Notes: a model not told the origin generated them from the letters alone. DNA of 64,000 nucleotides from JBMNEH01 sp050948665 (GCA_050948665.1 JBMNEH010000001.1:1860001-1924000); one strand, 5' to 3'; counted from the first letter of the stretch, positions 50,788 to 60,031 are shown. Program-made: numbers and translations.

Positions 50788-51410
50788 TCAGCCTTCTCCA
50801 GGGCCCTGCGAATGTCGTTAAAAACCTCATCCACGGAATTCGAGCCATCAACCTTTGCTAGTATGCCTTTTCTGGCATAATAATCAATCAGAGGCTGGGT
50901 TTTCTCATGATACACCACCAGGCGGCTGGCTACTGTTTCCGGCGCGTCGTCCACCCTGCGAATCAACTTTACACCGCACTTCTCACATACTTCCTCTTTT
51001 AGGGTGGAAATATGGTAGGTGGCCTGACAGGAGGGGCAGGTTCTGCGGCCGGCCATACGGGATATGATCTCCTCGTCGGCCAGATCCACTAAAACCGCTT
51101 TTGTAATACCCGCAAAGGAAGCAAGGGCTTCAGCCTGTGCTACGGTACGGGGGAAACCATCCAGGATATATCCCTTCTTGCAGTCATCCTCAGCAAGACG
51201 TTCCTTTACGATGCTGATCACCAGATCATCCGGCACAAGCTTTCCAGCATCCATCAAGCTCTTGGCAGCCAAGCCCAGAGGCGTACCTTGTGCAATAGCT
51301 GTACGAAGCATGTCCCCAGTGGAAACATGGGGGATGTCCCATGCAGCGCTCACCCGCGCGGCCTGTGTTCCCTTTCCCGCTCCGGGCGGGCCTAAGAAAA
51401 TAAGATTCAT
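50784..51410 (-). CDS. adk: Adenylate kinase
   Basis: 208 residues. P-loop GPPGAGKGTQA, GFPRTVAQAEAL, and a zinc-binding LID with CPSC and CEKC. It interconverts ATP, ADP and AMP. 9 bp after secY, the usual spc-operon position. Confidence 0.98.
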   Translation of the reverse strand: MNLIFLGPPGAGKGTQAARVSAAWDIPHVSTGDMLRTAIAQGTPLGLAAKSLMDAGKLVPDDLVISIVKERLAEDDCKKGYILDGFPRTVAQAEALASFAGITKAVLVDLADEEIISRMAGRRTCPSCQATYHISTLKEEVCEKCGVKLIRRVDDAPETVASRLVVYHEKTQPLIDYYARKGILAKVDGSNSVDEVFNDIRRALEKAE

Positions 51411-51419
51411 GAATACTCC

Positions 51420-52694
51420 TTACCTCAAAAAACCTTTGTAGTGCCGCATCAAAAGCTGCGATTCCAACGTCTTTGTGGTTTCCAACGCCACACTGACCAT
51501 GATCAGCATCGATGTGGCGGCAAAGCCGCTGATACCGATCGCGGAATAAACCAGAGTGGGAAGAAGCGCCAAAATAGCCAGGAAGAGCGCGCTGAACAGG
51601 GTAATGCGACTGCTCACTCTCCCTAAATACTGACTGGTTTGAATTCCCGGACGAATACCGGGTATAAACCCGCCGTTCTGCTGAAGATTCTTGGAAATCT
51701 CAATCGGATTGAAAGCAATCGTAGAGTAGAAGTATGCAAAGAACAAAATCAGTATGGATAACGCCAATGCATACCATGGGCCGGTAAAACTCATAAATTT
51801 GTTATACGCCTCGGCGCCCTTGGGCCATACTAGGGAAAGAATGATGGCAGGGAACTGAAGCATGGTACTGGCGAAGATCAGGGGCATCACGCCGGAGTTG
51901 TTCACCTTCATTGGAATATGCGTTGCCTGGCCGCCATACATTTTCCGGCCGACGACCCTCTTGGCGTACTGAATGGGTATCCTGCGTTCCGCTCTGTCCA
52001 CGAAGACAATGCCTACCAAAATAAGCGTGACGCCGATGACAATGACGGGGAGCCACCATCCGGAGACGGAGCCGCTTGAAATGCTCTTTCCGATGTCAAT
52101 AATAGTGCTGGGAACGCGGGAAACAATATTAATAAAAATCAATAGGGAAATCCCGTTGCCGATACCCTTCTCGGTAATACCGTCTCCGATCCATATGCAG
52201 AAAGCCGAACCGGACATGGCGACGAGGGCGACGAAGACGTAATTATACCAAACGGGATTGATCAGCAATGTCTGCCCGTCCCCGCTGGAAGTAGAGCCAT
52301 AGGTAAGCGCCAGTCCCAAGGAGGTTACAAATCCCATTGCCACGCCCACAATGCGAGTAATCCTATTTATCTTCTGCTTACCGGCCTCTCCGTCCTTGCT
52401 GATTTCTTCTAGCTTGGGAATTGCAATGGTCAGCAGCTGAATCACAATGCTGGCAGTAATGTAAGGAGATATGCCCGCGGCGAACCAGGTAAAGTTACCC
52501 AGCGCGCCGCCATTAAAGAGGTCCAGCATCTGGAGCAAACCGTTGCTCGCCACAATGCTGGCGATAACACCGATGTTTACTCCGGGAATCGGGACAAAAG
52601 ATCCGATTCGGAAAACCAAAATCATCAGCAAGGTATACAATATCTTCTTACGGAGATCCGGGATTTTCCACGCATTACGAATGACCTCAATCAT
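51420..52694 (-). CDS. secY: Protein translocase subunit SecY
   Basis: 424 residues, ten membrane helices expected. Conserved plug and gate sequences (RIGSFVPIPGVN, LLQMLDLFNGGALGNFTWFAAGISPYITASI) and the C5 loop region RRIPIQYAKRVVGRKMYGGQ. Forms the protein channel with SecEG. 2 bp after rplO. Confidence 0.97.
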   Translation of the reverse strand: MIEVIRNAWKIPDLRKKILYTLLMILVFRIGSFVPIPGVNIGVIASIVASNGLLQMLDLFNGGALGNFTWFAAGISPYITASIVIQLLTIAIPKLEEISKDGEAGKQKINRITRIVGVAMGFVTSLGLALTYGSTSSGDGQTLLINPVWYNYVFVALVAMSGSAFCIWIGDGITEKGIGNGISLLIFINIVSRVPSTIIDIGKSISSGSVSGWWLPVIVIGVTLILVGIVFVDRAERRIPIQYAKRVVGRKMYGGQATHIPMKVNNSGVMPLIFASTMLQFPAIILSLVWPKGAEAYNKFMSFTGPWYALALSILILFFAYFYSTIAFNPIEISKNLQQNGGFIPGIRPGIQTSQYLGRVSSRITLFSALFLAILALLPTLVYSAIGISGFAATSMLIMVSVALETTKTLESQLLMRHYKGFLR

Positions 52695-52696
52695 AA

Positions 52697-53137
52697 TTAC
52701 AACACCTCAATACTGCCCTTAGCTGCTTCGATCTTCTCCTTGGCAGTATCGGAGAATTTCGCAGCCTGCACAATCAACGGACGGTTGATCTCGCCATTAC
52801 CAAGAATCTTCACGCCGGCCTTAACCTTTTTCACCAGTCCGGTAGCAAGCAAAAGGGCGGGGGTTACAGTCGTACCAGCCTCAAAGCGGTTCAAATCACC
52901 CACGTTGACGCAGGCGTACTCGGTACGGAAGCGATTGGTGAATCCACGCTTGGGTATGCGGAGGTACAAGGGCATCTGACCGCCTTCGAAGCCGGGACGT
53001 GTCCCGCCTCCGCTGCGTGCTTTCTGCCCCTTATGGCCCTTACCGGAGGTCTTTCCCAAACCGGAGCCGATTCCACGACCCAGTCGGCGGCCAAGGGTTA
53101 CGGCGCCGGGGGCGGGAGCGATTTCATGGATTTTCAT
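52697..53137 (-). CDS. rplO: 50S ribosomal protein L15
   Basis: 146 residues: KIHEIAPAPGAV, then the glycine-rich RGIGSGLGKTSGKGHKGQKARSG and KRGFTNRF. Overlaps rpmD by 4 bp. Confidence 0.97.
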   Translation of the reverse strand: MKIHEIAPAPGAVTLGRRLGRGIGSGLGKTSGKGHKGQKARSGGGTRPGFEGGQMPLYLRIPKRGFTNRFRTEYACVNVGDLNRFEAGTTVTPALLLATGLVKKVKAGVKILGNGEINRPLIVQAAKFSDTAKEKIEAAKGSIEVL

Positions 53138-53340
53138 GCGTTTTCTCCTTCCTCCGCAGAAATCTCTTCCACGCTGAGCAAATGCTTTACGCGAAAAATC
53201 ATCCCACGGATGCTGGGGTTATCATCATGAATCACAACTTGGCCGCGTTTGGTAAAGCCCAGCGCACGCACGGTGTCCCGCTGCAGCTTCGTGCCGCGAA
53301 TCGTGCTTCCTGCCAAGGTGATGCGCAATTTGTTCGCCAT
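53134..53340 (-). CDS. rpmD: 50S ribosomal protein L30
   Basis: 68 residues from the ATG at 53340 (GGAGACAG upstream); a longer frame reads back into rpsE and is rejected. LRITLAGSTIRGTKLQRDTV and NPSIRGMIFRVKHLLSVEE are typical. The C-terminal extension is slightly longer than the usual 58-60 residues. Confidence 0.95.
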   Translation of the reverse strand: MANKLRITLAGSTIRGTKLQRDTVRALGFTKRGQVVIHDDNPSIRGMIFRVKHLLSVEEISAEEGENA

Positions 53341-53350
53341 TTTCTGTCTC

Positions 53351-53869
53351 CTATTCGCCAAGGATTTCCTGGACGGTCTTGCCACGTGCCCGGGCTACCT
53401 GCTCCGCAGTACGGAGGGATTTCAAGCCTTCCAACGTTGCCTTTACGGTATTGGTTGCATTATTGCTGCCATATACCTTTGTGCGGACATCCGAGATGCC
53501 GGCCATCTCCAAAACCGCACGGACGGAGGAACCGGAAATAACACCGGTACCTTCTTCAGCGGGAAGCAAAAGCACGGAGCCCTTACCGAATTTACCAATC
53601 ACCTTGTGGGGAATCGTGGTACCATCCCGGGAAACGGTGATCATATTCCGCTTAGCAGCTTCCACACCCTTGCGAATTGCTTCAGGTATCTCGGAGGCTT
53701 TTCCGCTTCCGACGCCTACGCGGCCCTTGCCGTCACCGACTACCATCAGCGCGCTGAAGCGGTAGTTGCGGCCTCCCTTAACGGTTTTGGCAACACGGTT
53801 TACAGCTACAAGGCGTTCGGTGAATTCACTCTGCTCTTCTCTATTCTGTCTGTATGAACGCTGTTCCAT
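53351..53869 (-). CDS. rpsE: 30S ribosomal protein S5
   Basis: 172 residues. FTERLVAVNRVAKTVKGGRN and GRVGVGSGKASEIPEAIRKG are diagnostic. Involved in decoding accuracy. 15 bp after rplR. Confidence 0.98.
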   Translation of the reverse strand: MEQRSYRQNREEQSEFTERLVAVNRVAKTVKGGRNYRFSALMVVGDGKGRVGVGSGKASEIPEAIRKGVEAAKRNMITVSRDGTTIPHKVIGKFGKGSVLLLPAEEGTGVISGSSVRAVLEMAGISDVRTKVYGSNNATNTVKATLEGLKSLRTAEQVARARGKTVQEILGE

Positions 53870-53884
53870 AAGATCCTCCTCACC

Positions 53885-54253
53885 TTAGAACTCGAGACCG
53901 CCCTCCCGGGCACCCTCTGCAACCGCTGCAACGCGGCCAGTATAGATATAGCCACCGCGGTCGAATACCACGGTCTTGATGCCGTTTGCCTGGGCGCGCT
54001 GTGCAACCAGCTTGCCAACCTCCTTGGCAGCGGCAACTTTATTGAGCGAATCCGCCTGTTCCTTCATGCCGGCTTCCATGGTAGAGGCACTGACCAAGGT
54101 GTTGCCGGCGGTGTCGTCAATCACTTGGGCATATATATGGTTCAAAGAACGGTAGACATTTAGCCTTGGGCAGTCGGGAGTACCCTTTACCTTCTTGCGC
54201 ACCCGGTTGTGACGAGCCTTACGCAGCGTATTCTTATCTTCTTTGCGAATCAC
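53885..54253 (-). CDS. rplR: 50S ribosomal protein L18
   Basis: 122 residues. Typical features: RHNRVRKKVKGTPDCPRLNV and VVFDRGGYIYTGRVAAVAEGAREGGLEF at the C-terminus. Binds 5S rRNA. 20 bp after rplF. Confidence 0.98.
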   Translation of the reverse strand: MIRKEDKNTLRKARHNRVRKKVKGTPDCPRLNVYRSLNHIYAQVIDDTAGNTLVSASTMEAGMKEQADSLNKVAAAKEVGKLVAQRAQANGIKTVVFDRGGYIYTGRVAAVAEGAREGGLEF

Positions 54254-54273
54254 GGGTTTTCTCCTTTCACTGC

Positions 54274-54819
54274 TTATTTGGCAGCCTTGCCGGCCTTGCG
54301 GCGTACTATTTCATCCGCGTAACGGATGCCCTTGCCCAGGTAGGGTTCAGGGGGACGAACCTTGCGAACATTAGCGGCGATTTCACCAACCATTTGCTTG
54401 TCAATTCCCTTAATGATAATGGTGTTCACCGCGGGGGTTTCGAACTCGATTCCCTGGGGGGGATCAAACTCCACAGGGTGCGAGAAACCGATGTTCAGAA
54501 CCAACTTCCTGCCCTGCACCTGGGCACGGTATCCGGTGCCGACGATGGTCAGAGTCTTGGTGAATCCGGCGCTCACACCGATTACCATGTTGTTTACCAG
54601 CACGCGATACAGACCGTAACGCGCATTGGCATTTCTATCAGTCTCCGCGTTGGAACAGGTCACGTAAAGGGTTCCCTCTTCCTGCTTGAAGGCGATATCG
54701 GGGGATACCTGCTGCTCCAGAGTGCCCTTAGGGCCCTTTACTGTCACCTTATTATTTTCATCCACGGTGACTGTCACGCCGGCGGGTAAAACAACCGGCA
54801 ATTTTCCAATTCGAGACAT
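54274..54819 (-). CDS. rplF: 50S ribosomal protein L6
   Basis: 181 residues. Starts SRIGKLPVVLPAGVTVTVDE; carries the C-terminal signature PEPYLGKGIRYADEIVRRKAGK. Two-domain protein near the factor-binding site. 27 bp after rpsH. Confidence 0.98.
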   Translation of the reverse strand: MSRIGKLPVVLPAGVTVTVDENNKVTVKGPKGTLEQQVSPDIAFKQEEGTLYVTCSNAETDRNANARYGLYRVLVNNMVIGVSAGFTKTLTIVGTGYRAQVQGRKLVLNIGFSHPVEFDPPQGIEFETPAVNTIIIKGIDKQMVGEIAANVRKVRPPEPYLGKGIRYADEIVRRKAGKAAK

Positions 54820-54846
54820 GTCATACCTCCGTTTTTCTTCGCCGGA

Positions 54847-55245
54847 TTACCATATGTAGGCCAGCACTTCGCCACCTACACCGTTGGTACGAGCCTGCTT
54901 GTCCGTCATCACACCTTTGGAGGTGGAAATGATCGCAATGCCCAAGCCGCCCAGCACCTTGGGAATCTGGTCATTTTTGGCATACACGCGAAGGCCCGGA
55001 CGGCTGACACGCTTCAATCCTTGGATAACCTTCACGCCGTTCGCATCATACTTAAGAGACACGCGAATTTTGTTCTGCTTATCATCGGTGATGACACGGT
55101 AATCTTTGATATAGCCTTCGTCAAGCAAAATCTTGGCGATAGACTTCTTCATATTGGATGCGGGAATCTCAACCACATCATGACGCGCAACCAGGGCATT
55201 ACGGATGCGGGTGAGCATATCGGCAATAGGATCGATAATATACAT
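54847..55245 (-). CDS. rpsH: 30S ribosomal protein S8
   Basis: 132 residues from the ATG at 55245 (GGAGG eight bases upstream). IIDPIADMLTRIRNALVARHD and the C-terminal STSKGVMTDKQARTNGVGGE are diagnostic. In many bacteria S8 represses spc-operon translation near rplE; the hairpin in the rplX-rplE gap may be relevant. Confidence 0.98.
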   Translation of the reverse strand: MYIIDPIADMLTRIRNALVARHDVVEIPASNMKKSIAKILLDEGYIKDYRVITDDKQNKIRVSLKYDANGVKVIQGLKRVSRPGLRVYAKNDQIPKVLGGLGIAIISTSKGVMTDKQARTNGVGGEVLAYIW

Positions 55246-55262
55246 TCTGCTAACCTCCTCCG

Positions 55263-55448
55263 TTACCAACTGGCCTTGCGAACACCGGGAATCTGGCCGT
55301 TATGCGCCAGGTTCCGAAAGCAAATGCGGCATACGCCATACTTGCGAAGTACAGAACGCGGTCTTCCACAAATACGGCAACGGGTATAAGCCCGTGTCGA
55401 GTACTTAGCTGGACGCTGTTGCTTGACAATTAAGCTTTTCTTAGCCAC
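55263..55448 (-). CDS. rpsN: 30S ribosomal protein S14, zinc type
   Basis: 61 residues with two CxxC pairs (CRICGRP and CRICFRNLAHNG), i.e. the type Z paralogue that needs zinc. 15 bp after rplE. Confidence 0.97.
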   Translation of the reverse strand: MAKKSLIVKQQRPAKYSTRAYTRCRICGRPRSVLRKYGVCRICFRNLAHNGQIPGVRKASW

Positions 55449-55463
55449 TTTGGTTAACCTCCG

Positions 55464-56009
55464 TTAATTGTTCTGGGCGAAAGGCATACCCATGAGCTTT
55501 AACAACTCGAAGGCTTCTTCGTCCGTCTTCGCCGTGGTCACGAAAATAATATCCATGCCGCGTATTTTTTCTACATCCGAGTAGTTGATTTCGGGATAAA
55601 TCAACTGCTCCTTCACTCCCATAGCATAATTACCGCGGCCGTCAAAGGACTTGGTGGGAAGGCCCCGGAAGTCCCTTACCCGAGGGAGCGCGATGGACAT
55701 AAGCTTGTCCATATACTCATACATCCGGTCGCCGCGAAGGGTTACTTTGCAGCCGACTTTCATTCCCTGGCGAAGCCTGAAGTTTGCGACGGACCTCTTG
55801 GCAGTGGTCGTAACCGCCTTCTGTCCGGCAATCTTTGTCATTTCATTGACTGCCTGCTCAAGGGCGCGGGCGTTTTCACGGGCGTCTCCGACACCCGCAT
55901 TCAGCACGATCTTCTCCAACTTGGGCACCTGATTGACATTCTTGTAACCAAAGTGCTGGATCAGAGCGGGGATCACTTCATCCTTGTACTTGTCTTTTAA
56001 TCTGGGCAC
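55464..56009 (-). CDS. rplE: 50S ribosomal protein L5
   Basis: 181 residues. PRLKDKYKDEVIPALIQHFGYKN at the start, VGCKVTLRGDRMYEYMDKL and FRGLPTKSFDGRGNYAMGV. Binds 5S rRNA. Follows a 91-bp gap after rplX that contains a hairpin. Confidence 0.98.
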   Translation of the reverse strand: MPRLKDKYKDEVIPALIQHFGYKNVNQVPKLEKIVLNAGVGDARENARALEQAVNEMTKIAGQKAVTTTAKRSVANFRLRQGMKVGCKVTLRGDRMYEYMDKLMSIALPRVRDFRGLPTKSFDGRGNYAMGVKEQLIYPEINYSDVEKIRGMDIIFVTTAKTDEEAFELLKLMGMPFAQNN

Positions 56010-56049
56010 GTTAGGCCTCCTTCAAAGTTTGGGTCGTAGAACCCTGTTC

Positions 56050-56081
56050 GCCTTGCCATCGGTGTGCATCCGATACAAGGC
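56050..56081 (-). promoter_or_regulatory. Hairpin in the rplX-rplE gap
   Basis: GCCTTG and TCGG pair with CCGA and CAAGGC around a 7-nt loop with a small internal loop. No T-tract. It lies in the 91-bp gap before rplE, the region where ribosomal protein autoregulation of the spc operon acts in other bacteria. Confidence 0.45.
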
Positions 56082-56100
56082 CCTCCGGGATCAGCGAAAA

Positions 56101-56424
56101 TCAGAAGGTTTCGCCACAGTGTTTGCACACACGGAACTTGACACCGTCATCGCTGATTTTTTTGGCGGGACGGGTGGGTTTATCGCAATGGGGACATACC
56201 GTCATCACTTTGCAGGCATAAATAGGGGCAGCCTGTTCGATCCGTCCGCCGGGCTGCTGTGCGCTCCGGGGCTTCACGTGCTTTGTGATAATATTGACGC
56301 CTTCCACAATGATTTTGCCCAACGCAGGCTTTGCGCTGAGAACCTTGCCGCGCTTACCGGCATCCTTGCCGGACAGCACCACAACGGTATCGTTCTTCTT
56401 TACATGCAGCTTCTTCACAGTCAC
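56101..56424 (-). CDS. rplX: 50S ribosomal protein L24
   Basis: 107 residues. N-terminal KOW domain (VKKNDTVVVLSGKDAGKRGKV) and a C-terminal zinc-ribbon-like Cys4 (CPHCDKP ... CKHCGETF). Early 50S assembly factor. 5 bp after rplN. Confidence 0.97.
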   Translation of the reverse strand: MTVKKLHVKKNDTVVVLSGKDAGKRGKVLSAKPALGKIIVEGVNIITKHVKPRSAQQPGGRIEQAAPIYACKVMTVCPHCDKPTRPAKKISDDGVKFRVCKHCGETF

Positions 56425-56429
56425 ACCTC

Positions 56430-56798
56430 CTACAGGACTTCGGGCGCCAGGGAAATGATCTTCATGTAGTTGGCTTCACGCAGTTCCCGCGCCACGGGCC
56501 CAAAGATACGGGTGCCGCGAGGCTGCTTCTGGTTATCAATAATCACGGCGGCATTGTCATCGAAACGGATATAAGTGCCGTCGGGACGACGGGTACTCTT
56601 ATGAGTGCGGACGATAACTGCCCTGACCACTTCGCCCTTCTTTACTACACCGCCGGGGGAAGCGCTCTTGACCGACGCCACAACGACGTCACCGATTCTT
56701 GCATACCTGCGTAAGGAACCGCCCAACATGCGGATGCACATGATTTCCTTCGCGCCGGTGTTATCAGCTACCTTTAAAAGGGTTTGAGGCTGAACCAT
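56430..56798 (-). CDS. rplN: 50S ribosomal protein L14
   Basis: 122 residues, standard length. VQPQTLLKVADNTGAKEIMCIRML and RGTRIFGPVARELRE. 11 bp after rpsQ. Confidence 0.98.
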   Translation of the reverse strand: MVQPQTLLKVADNTGAKEIMCIRMLGGSLRRYARIGDVVVASVKSASPGGVVKKGEVVRAVIVRTHKSTRRPDGTYIRFDDNAAVIIDNQKQPRGTRIFGPVARELREANYMKIISLAPEVL

Positions 56799-56809
56799 GT
56801 TATTCCTCC

Positions 56810-57070
56810 TTACTTTGCTTTCTCAATAATTTCCACAAGACGCCAACGGACGGTCTTGGACAGGGGACGGGTTTCCATTACGCGGACCCGATCGCCGATA
56901 CCGCATTCGTTCTTCTCGTCATGCACCTTTAAACGCTTGGTAAGATTTAGGGTTTTTCCGTAAACGGGATGCTTCACACGATTACGAACCTCCACAACAC
57001 GGGTTTTCTCCATCTTGTCGCTTACCACGATACCTACGCGGGTCTTCCGCAGATTACGCTCTTCAGACAC
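56810..57070 (-). CDS. rpsQ: 30S ribosomal protein S17
   Basis: 86 residues. LRKTRVGIVVSDKMEKTRVVEV and RVRVMETRPLSKTVRWRLVEI. 18 bp after rpmC. Confidence 0.98.
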   Translation of the reverse strand: MSEERNLRKTRVGIVVSDKMEKTRVVEVRNRVKHPVYGKTLNLTKRLKVHDEKNECGIGDRVRVMETRPLSKTVRWRLVEIIEKAK

Positions 57071-57088
57071 GGTTGTTCCTCCTTCCCC

Positions 57089-57289
57089 TTACTGTGCAGA
57101 CTTGAGCTCACGCTCACGTAAAATGCACTTAATCCGGGCGATATCACGCCGGCACTCACGGATTACCAGGGGATTATTCAGCCCGCCGGTGGCCTGCTGG
57201 AAGCGAAGGTTAAACAATTCCTCCTTCAGTTCATCCAACTTGAGGGTCAACTCCTGAGTCGTTGACTCACGCAGCTTTGTTGCCTTCAT
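57089..57289 (-). CDS. rpmC: 50S ribosomal protein L29
   Basis: 66 residues. LDELKEELFNLRFQQATGGL and RECRRDIARIKCILRERE. Near the peptide exit tunnel. Start codon shares one base with the rplP stop. Confidence 0.98.
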   Translation of the reverse strand: MKATKLRESTTQELTLKLDELKEELFNLRFQQATGGLNNPLVIRECRRDIARIKCILRERELKSAQ

Positions 57290-57723
57290 TATGCGTCACC
57301 ACCCACTTCCTGGTCTTTGTTCGCCTTGACAATACGGGTTTTCAAGGGGAGCTTATAAGAAGCCAGGCGAAGGGCCTCGTACGCATCCTCCTCTGCTACG
57401 CCAGCGATCTCAAACATGATACGGCCGGGCTTTACAACGGCAACCCAGTACTCGGGAGAACCCTTGCCGGAACCCATTCGGGTCTCAGCCGGCTTCTTGG
57501 ATACGGATTTATGCGGGAAAATCTTGATCCAGACCTTGCCGCCGCGTCTGATGTACCGGGTCATGGCGATACGGGCTGCCTCGATCTGGTTACTGGTTAC
57601 CCATGCGGGCGACAAGGCCTCCAAGCCATATTCGCCGTTGGAGACGAAATTGCCGGAATGCGCTCTGCCCTTCATACGGCCGCGCATTTGCTTGCGGTAC
57701 TTGACTCTCTTGGGCATTAACAT
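57289..57723 (-). CDS. rplP: 50S ribosomal protein L16
   Basis: 144 residues from the ATG at 57723 (GGAGG nine bases upstream, sharing a base with the rpsC stop). LMPKRVKYRKQMRGRMKGRA and RVKIFPHKS-type sequence VWIKIFPHKSVSKKPAETRMG. Organises the tRNA acceptor site. Confidence 0.98.
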   Translation of the reverse strand: MLMPKRVKYRKQMRGRMKGRAHSGNFVSNGEYGLEALSPAWVTSNQIEAARIAMTRYIRRGGKVWIKIFPHKSVSKKPAETRMGSGKGSPEYWVAVVKPGRIMFEIAGVAEEDAYEALRLASYKLPLKTRIVKANKDQEVGGDA

Positions 57724-58484
57724 TAGCGTCTTCCTCCTTCCGTATTGGATCGGCGGGCGGGGCGTTGTCGGCGATCACGGGCGGGACGACGTTCGGGGCG
57801 GGGATCGTTACGCTGCACGGGTGCTTCGGAGCGCATCTGTGCGCGGAAAGTCTTGGGCATGATCTCGCCCTTGTAGATCCAAACCTTGCAGCCCAAACGG
57901 CCGTAGGTGGTACGGGCTTCCGCAAAGCCGTAGTCGATATCGGCACGAAGCGTCTGCAGAGGGATAGAACCTTCATGATAGCTTTCGGTCCGGGCAATCT
58001 CCGCGCCGCCGATACGGCCGGAAACAATGCACTTGATGCCCTTCGCACCGGACCTCATCGCCCGCATGATGGATTGCTTAACGGCACGGCGGAAAGAAAT
58101 CCGCCGCTCCAGCTGCGCGGCAATGGACTCCGCAACGAGTTGCGCGTCCGCATCAGGCGTTCGTACCTCATAGATATTCAGAGTGATCTGCAGCTTGAAG
58201 CGCGCCTGGAGATCCTTCTTGATTTCCTCGATCCCAACGCCGCCTCTGCCGATAATAATGCCGGGCTTGCCTGCGGTAATATTGATCGTAGCCTTTTCAG
58301 GCTCGCGGCGCTCGATCTCAATACGAGAAATCCCCGCGTCATACAATTTCTTCTTCAGGTAGATCCGGATTTTGTTATCCTGCATCAGGTAATCGGCAAA
58401 AACCTTCTTCCCGGCGAACCAACGGGCATCCCAATCCTTAATGATGCCAACACGTGCGCCATGCGGGTGAACTTTCTGACCCAT
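57723..58484 (-). CDS. rpsC: 30S ribosomal protein S3
   Basis: 253 residues. GQKVHPHGARVGIIKDWDARW at the start, a KH domain (GRGGVGIEEIKKDL), and RAMRSGAKGIKCIVSGRIGG. A C-terminal Arg/Pro-rich tail of about 35 residues extends beyond the core family length. 13 bp after rplV. Confidence 0.98.
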   Translation of the reverse strand: MGQKVHPHGARVGIIKDWDARWFAGKKVFADYLMQDNKIRIYLKKKLYDAGISRIEIERREPEKATINITAGKPGIIIGRGGVGIEEIKKDLQARFKLQITLNIYEVRTPDADAQLVAESIAAQLERRISFRRAVKQSIMRAMRSGAKGIKCIVSGRIGGAEIARTESYHEGSIPLQTLRADIDYGFAEARTTYGRLGCKVWIYKGEIMPKTFRAQMRSEAPVQRNDPRPERRPARDRRQRPARRSNTEGGRR

Positions 58485-58497
58485 TCCTTATTCCTCC

Positions 58498-58887
58498 TTA
58501 CTTAGTCGCGGTATCCAGCACAACGGTGATATGGCTGGTACGGTGGAGATAGGGGTGCACCATGGAGCGGGATACGATCCGCATGCGCTTCATCTGCGGG
58601 CCCTGATTGGCATAAGCCTCGGCCACATACAGGCTGTCGCGGTCCAATTCCAGGTTGTTCTCCGCATTGGCAATTGCGGAATTCAGCACCTTTTCCACGA
58701 TGGGAGAAGCAGCTTTTGGCGTAAACTTTAAAATCGCCAACGCCTCGTCAACCTGCTTGCCGCGGATCAGATCCAGTACGATACCCACCTTGCGGGAAGA
58801 AATTCGCATATACTTTGCGGTGGCTTTGGCCCGCTTGTCGGCGTTCTGCTGGCGAGCGGCGGACTTCTCTCTTATTCTGGTAGCCAT
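58498..58887 (-). CDS. rplV: 50S ribosomal protein L22
   Basis: 129 residues. AKYMRISSRKVGIVLDLIRGK and NNLELDRDSLYVAEAYANQGP with a C-terminal RMRIVSRSMVHPYLHRTSHITV. Its loop lines the exit tunnel. 10 bp after rpsS. Confidence 0.98.
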   Translation of the reverse strand: MATRIREKSAARQQNADKRAKATAKYMRISSRKVGIVLDLIRGKQVDEALAILKFTPKAASPIVEKVLNSAIANAENNLELDRDSLYVAEAYANQGPQMKRMRIVSRSMVHPYLHRTSHITVVLDTATK

Positions 58888-58897
58888 CTAATCCTCC

Positions 58898-59173
58898 TTA
58901 ACCCCTGGTGGTTTTGCTTCCGGCGTGTCCGCGGAAAGTACGGGTGGGAGCAAATTCGCCCAGCTTATGGCCGACCATATCCTCTGTAATATAGACCGGG
59001 ACATGCTTACGACCGTCATGTACGGCAATAGTGTGCCCTACAAAGTCCGGAAAAATGGTGGAAGAGCGAGACCAAGTCTTGAGAACCCTCTTCTCATTCT
59101 TCTTATTCATATCCTCTATTCGGGCCAGAAGGCGCTTTTCTACATAGGGTCCCTTCTTCAGTGAACGACTCAT
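58898..59173 (-). CDS. rpsS: 30S ribosomal protein S19
   Basis: 91 residues. SRSLKKGPYVEKRLLARI and IAVHDGRKHVPVYITEDMVG. 12 bp after rplB. Confidence 0.98.
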   Translation of the reverse strand: MSRSLKKGPYVEKRLLARIEDMNKKNEKRVLKTWSRSSTIFPDFVGHTIAVHDGRKHVPVYITEDMVGHKLGEFAPTRTFRGHAGSKTTRG

Positions 59174-59185
59174 ATCAATGCCTCC

Positions 59186-60016
59186 TTACTTACCGGAGCG
59201 ACGTTTAATAATATACTTATCGCTTTTGTTCTTGGGCTTCCGGGTCTTGCGGCCCAGTGTGGGCTTACCCCAGGGAGTCAATGGGCTGGGCATACCGATG
59301 GGACTCTTGCCCTCTCCTCCGCCATGGGGGTGATCCACGGGGTTCATGACCACACCGCGGACAGCCGGCCTCCAACCCATGTGGCGTTTACGTCCCGCTT
59401 TACCCAATGATATATTGGAGTGATCCAGGTTACCGACCTGACCGATCGTTGCCTTGCTGCCGACCGGCACCATCCGCACCTCACCGGAGGGAAGACGTAG
59501 CTGCGCAAATCCGCCCTCGCGGGCAAGCAGCTGGGCTGAGGTGCCAGCGGAACGGCACATCTGACCGCCTTTGCCGGGCACCATCTCCACATTATGTACC
59601 ATTGTGCCCATAGGAATATTGGCTAGGGGCAGGCTGTTGCCCACCTTAATATCCGCGTCGGTACCGGACATAATGCTGTCCCCTACCTTCAGGCCCAAAG
59701 GCGCCAGAATGTAGCGCTTCTCGCCGTCCGCGTAGAACAGAAGGGCGATATTGGCGGAACGGTTGGGATCATACTCAATGGTGGCAACCTTTGCAGGGAT
59801 ACCGTCCTTGTTGCGCTTAAAGTCAATAATACGGTAGGCGCGGCGGGCGCGGTTTCCGCGGTGACGAACGGTTATACGGCCGGAAACATTACGGCCAGCC
59901 TTACCGCGTAACTCAGTAGTCAGAGACTTTTCTGGAGTTTTTGCGGTAATCTCCTCAAAGCTGGAAACCGACATTGACCTGCGCGCCGGGGAAGTAGGCT
60001 TATATTTCTTAATCAT
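59186..60016 (-). CDS. rplB: 50S ribosomal protein L2
   Basis: 276 residues, standard length. IKKYKPTSPARRSM, GRNVSGRITVRHRGNRARRAYR and the C-terminal GVVMNPVDHPHGGGEGKSP with the peptidyl-transferase-proximal His. 15 bp after rplW. Confidence 0.98.
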   Translation of the reverse strand: MIKKYKPTSPARRSMSVSSFEEITAKTPEKSLTTELRGKAGRNVSGRITVRHRGNRARRAYRIIDFKRNKDGIPAKVATIEYDPNRSANIALLFYADGEKRYILAPLGLKVGDSIMSGTDADIKVGNSLPLANIPMGTMVHNVEMVPGKGGQMCRSAGTSAQLLAREGGFAQLRLPSGEVRMVPVGSKATIGQVGNLDHSNISLGKAGRKRHMGWRPAVRGVVMNPVDHPHGGGEGKSPIGMPSPLTPWGKPTLGRKTRKPKNKSDKYIIKRRSGK

Positions 60017-60031
60017 TCTTGCCTCCTACGC

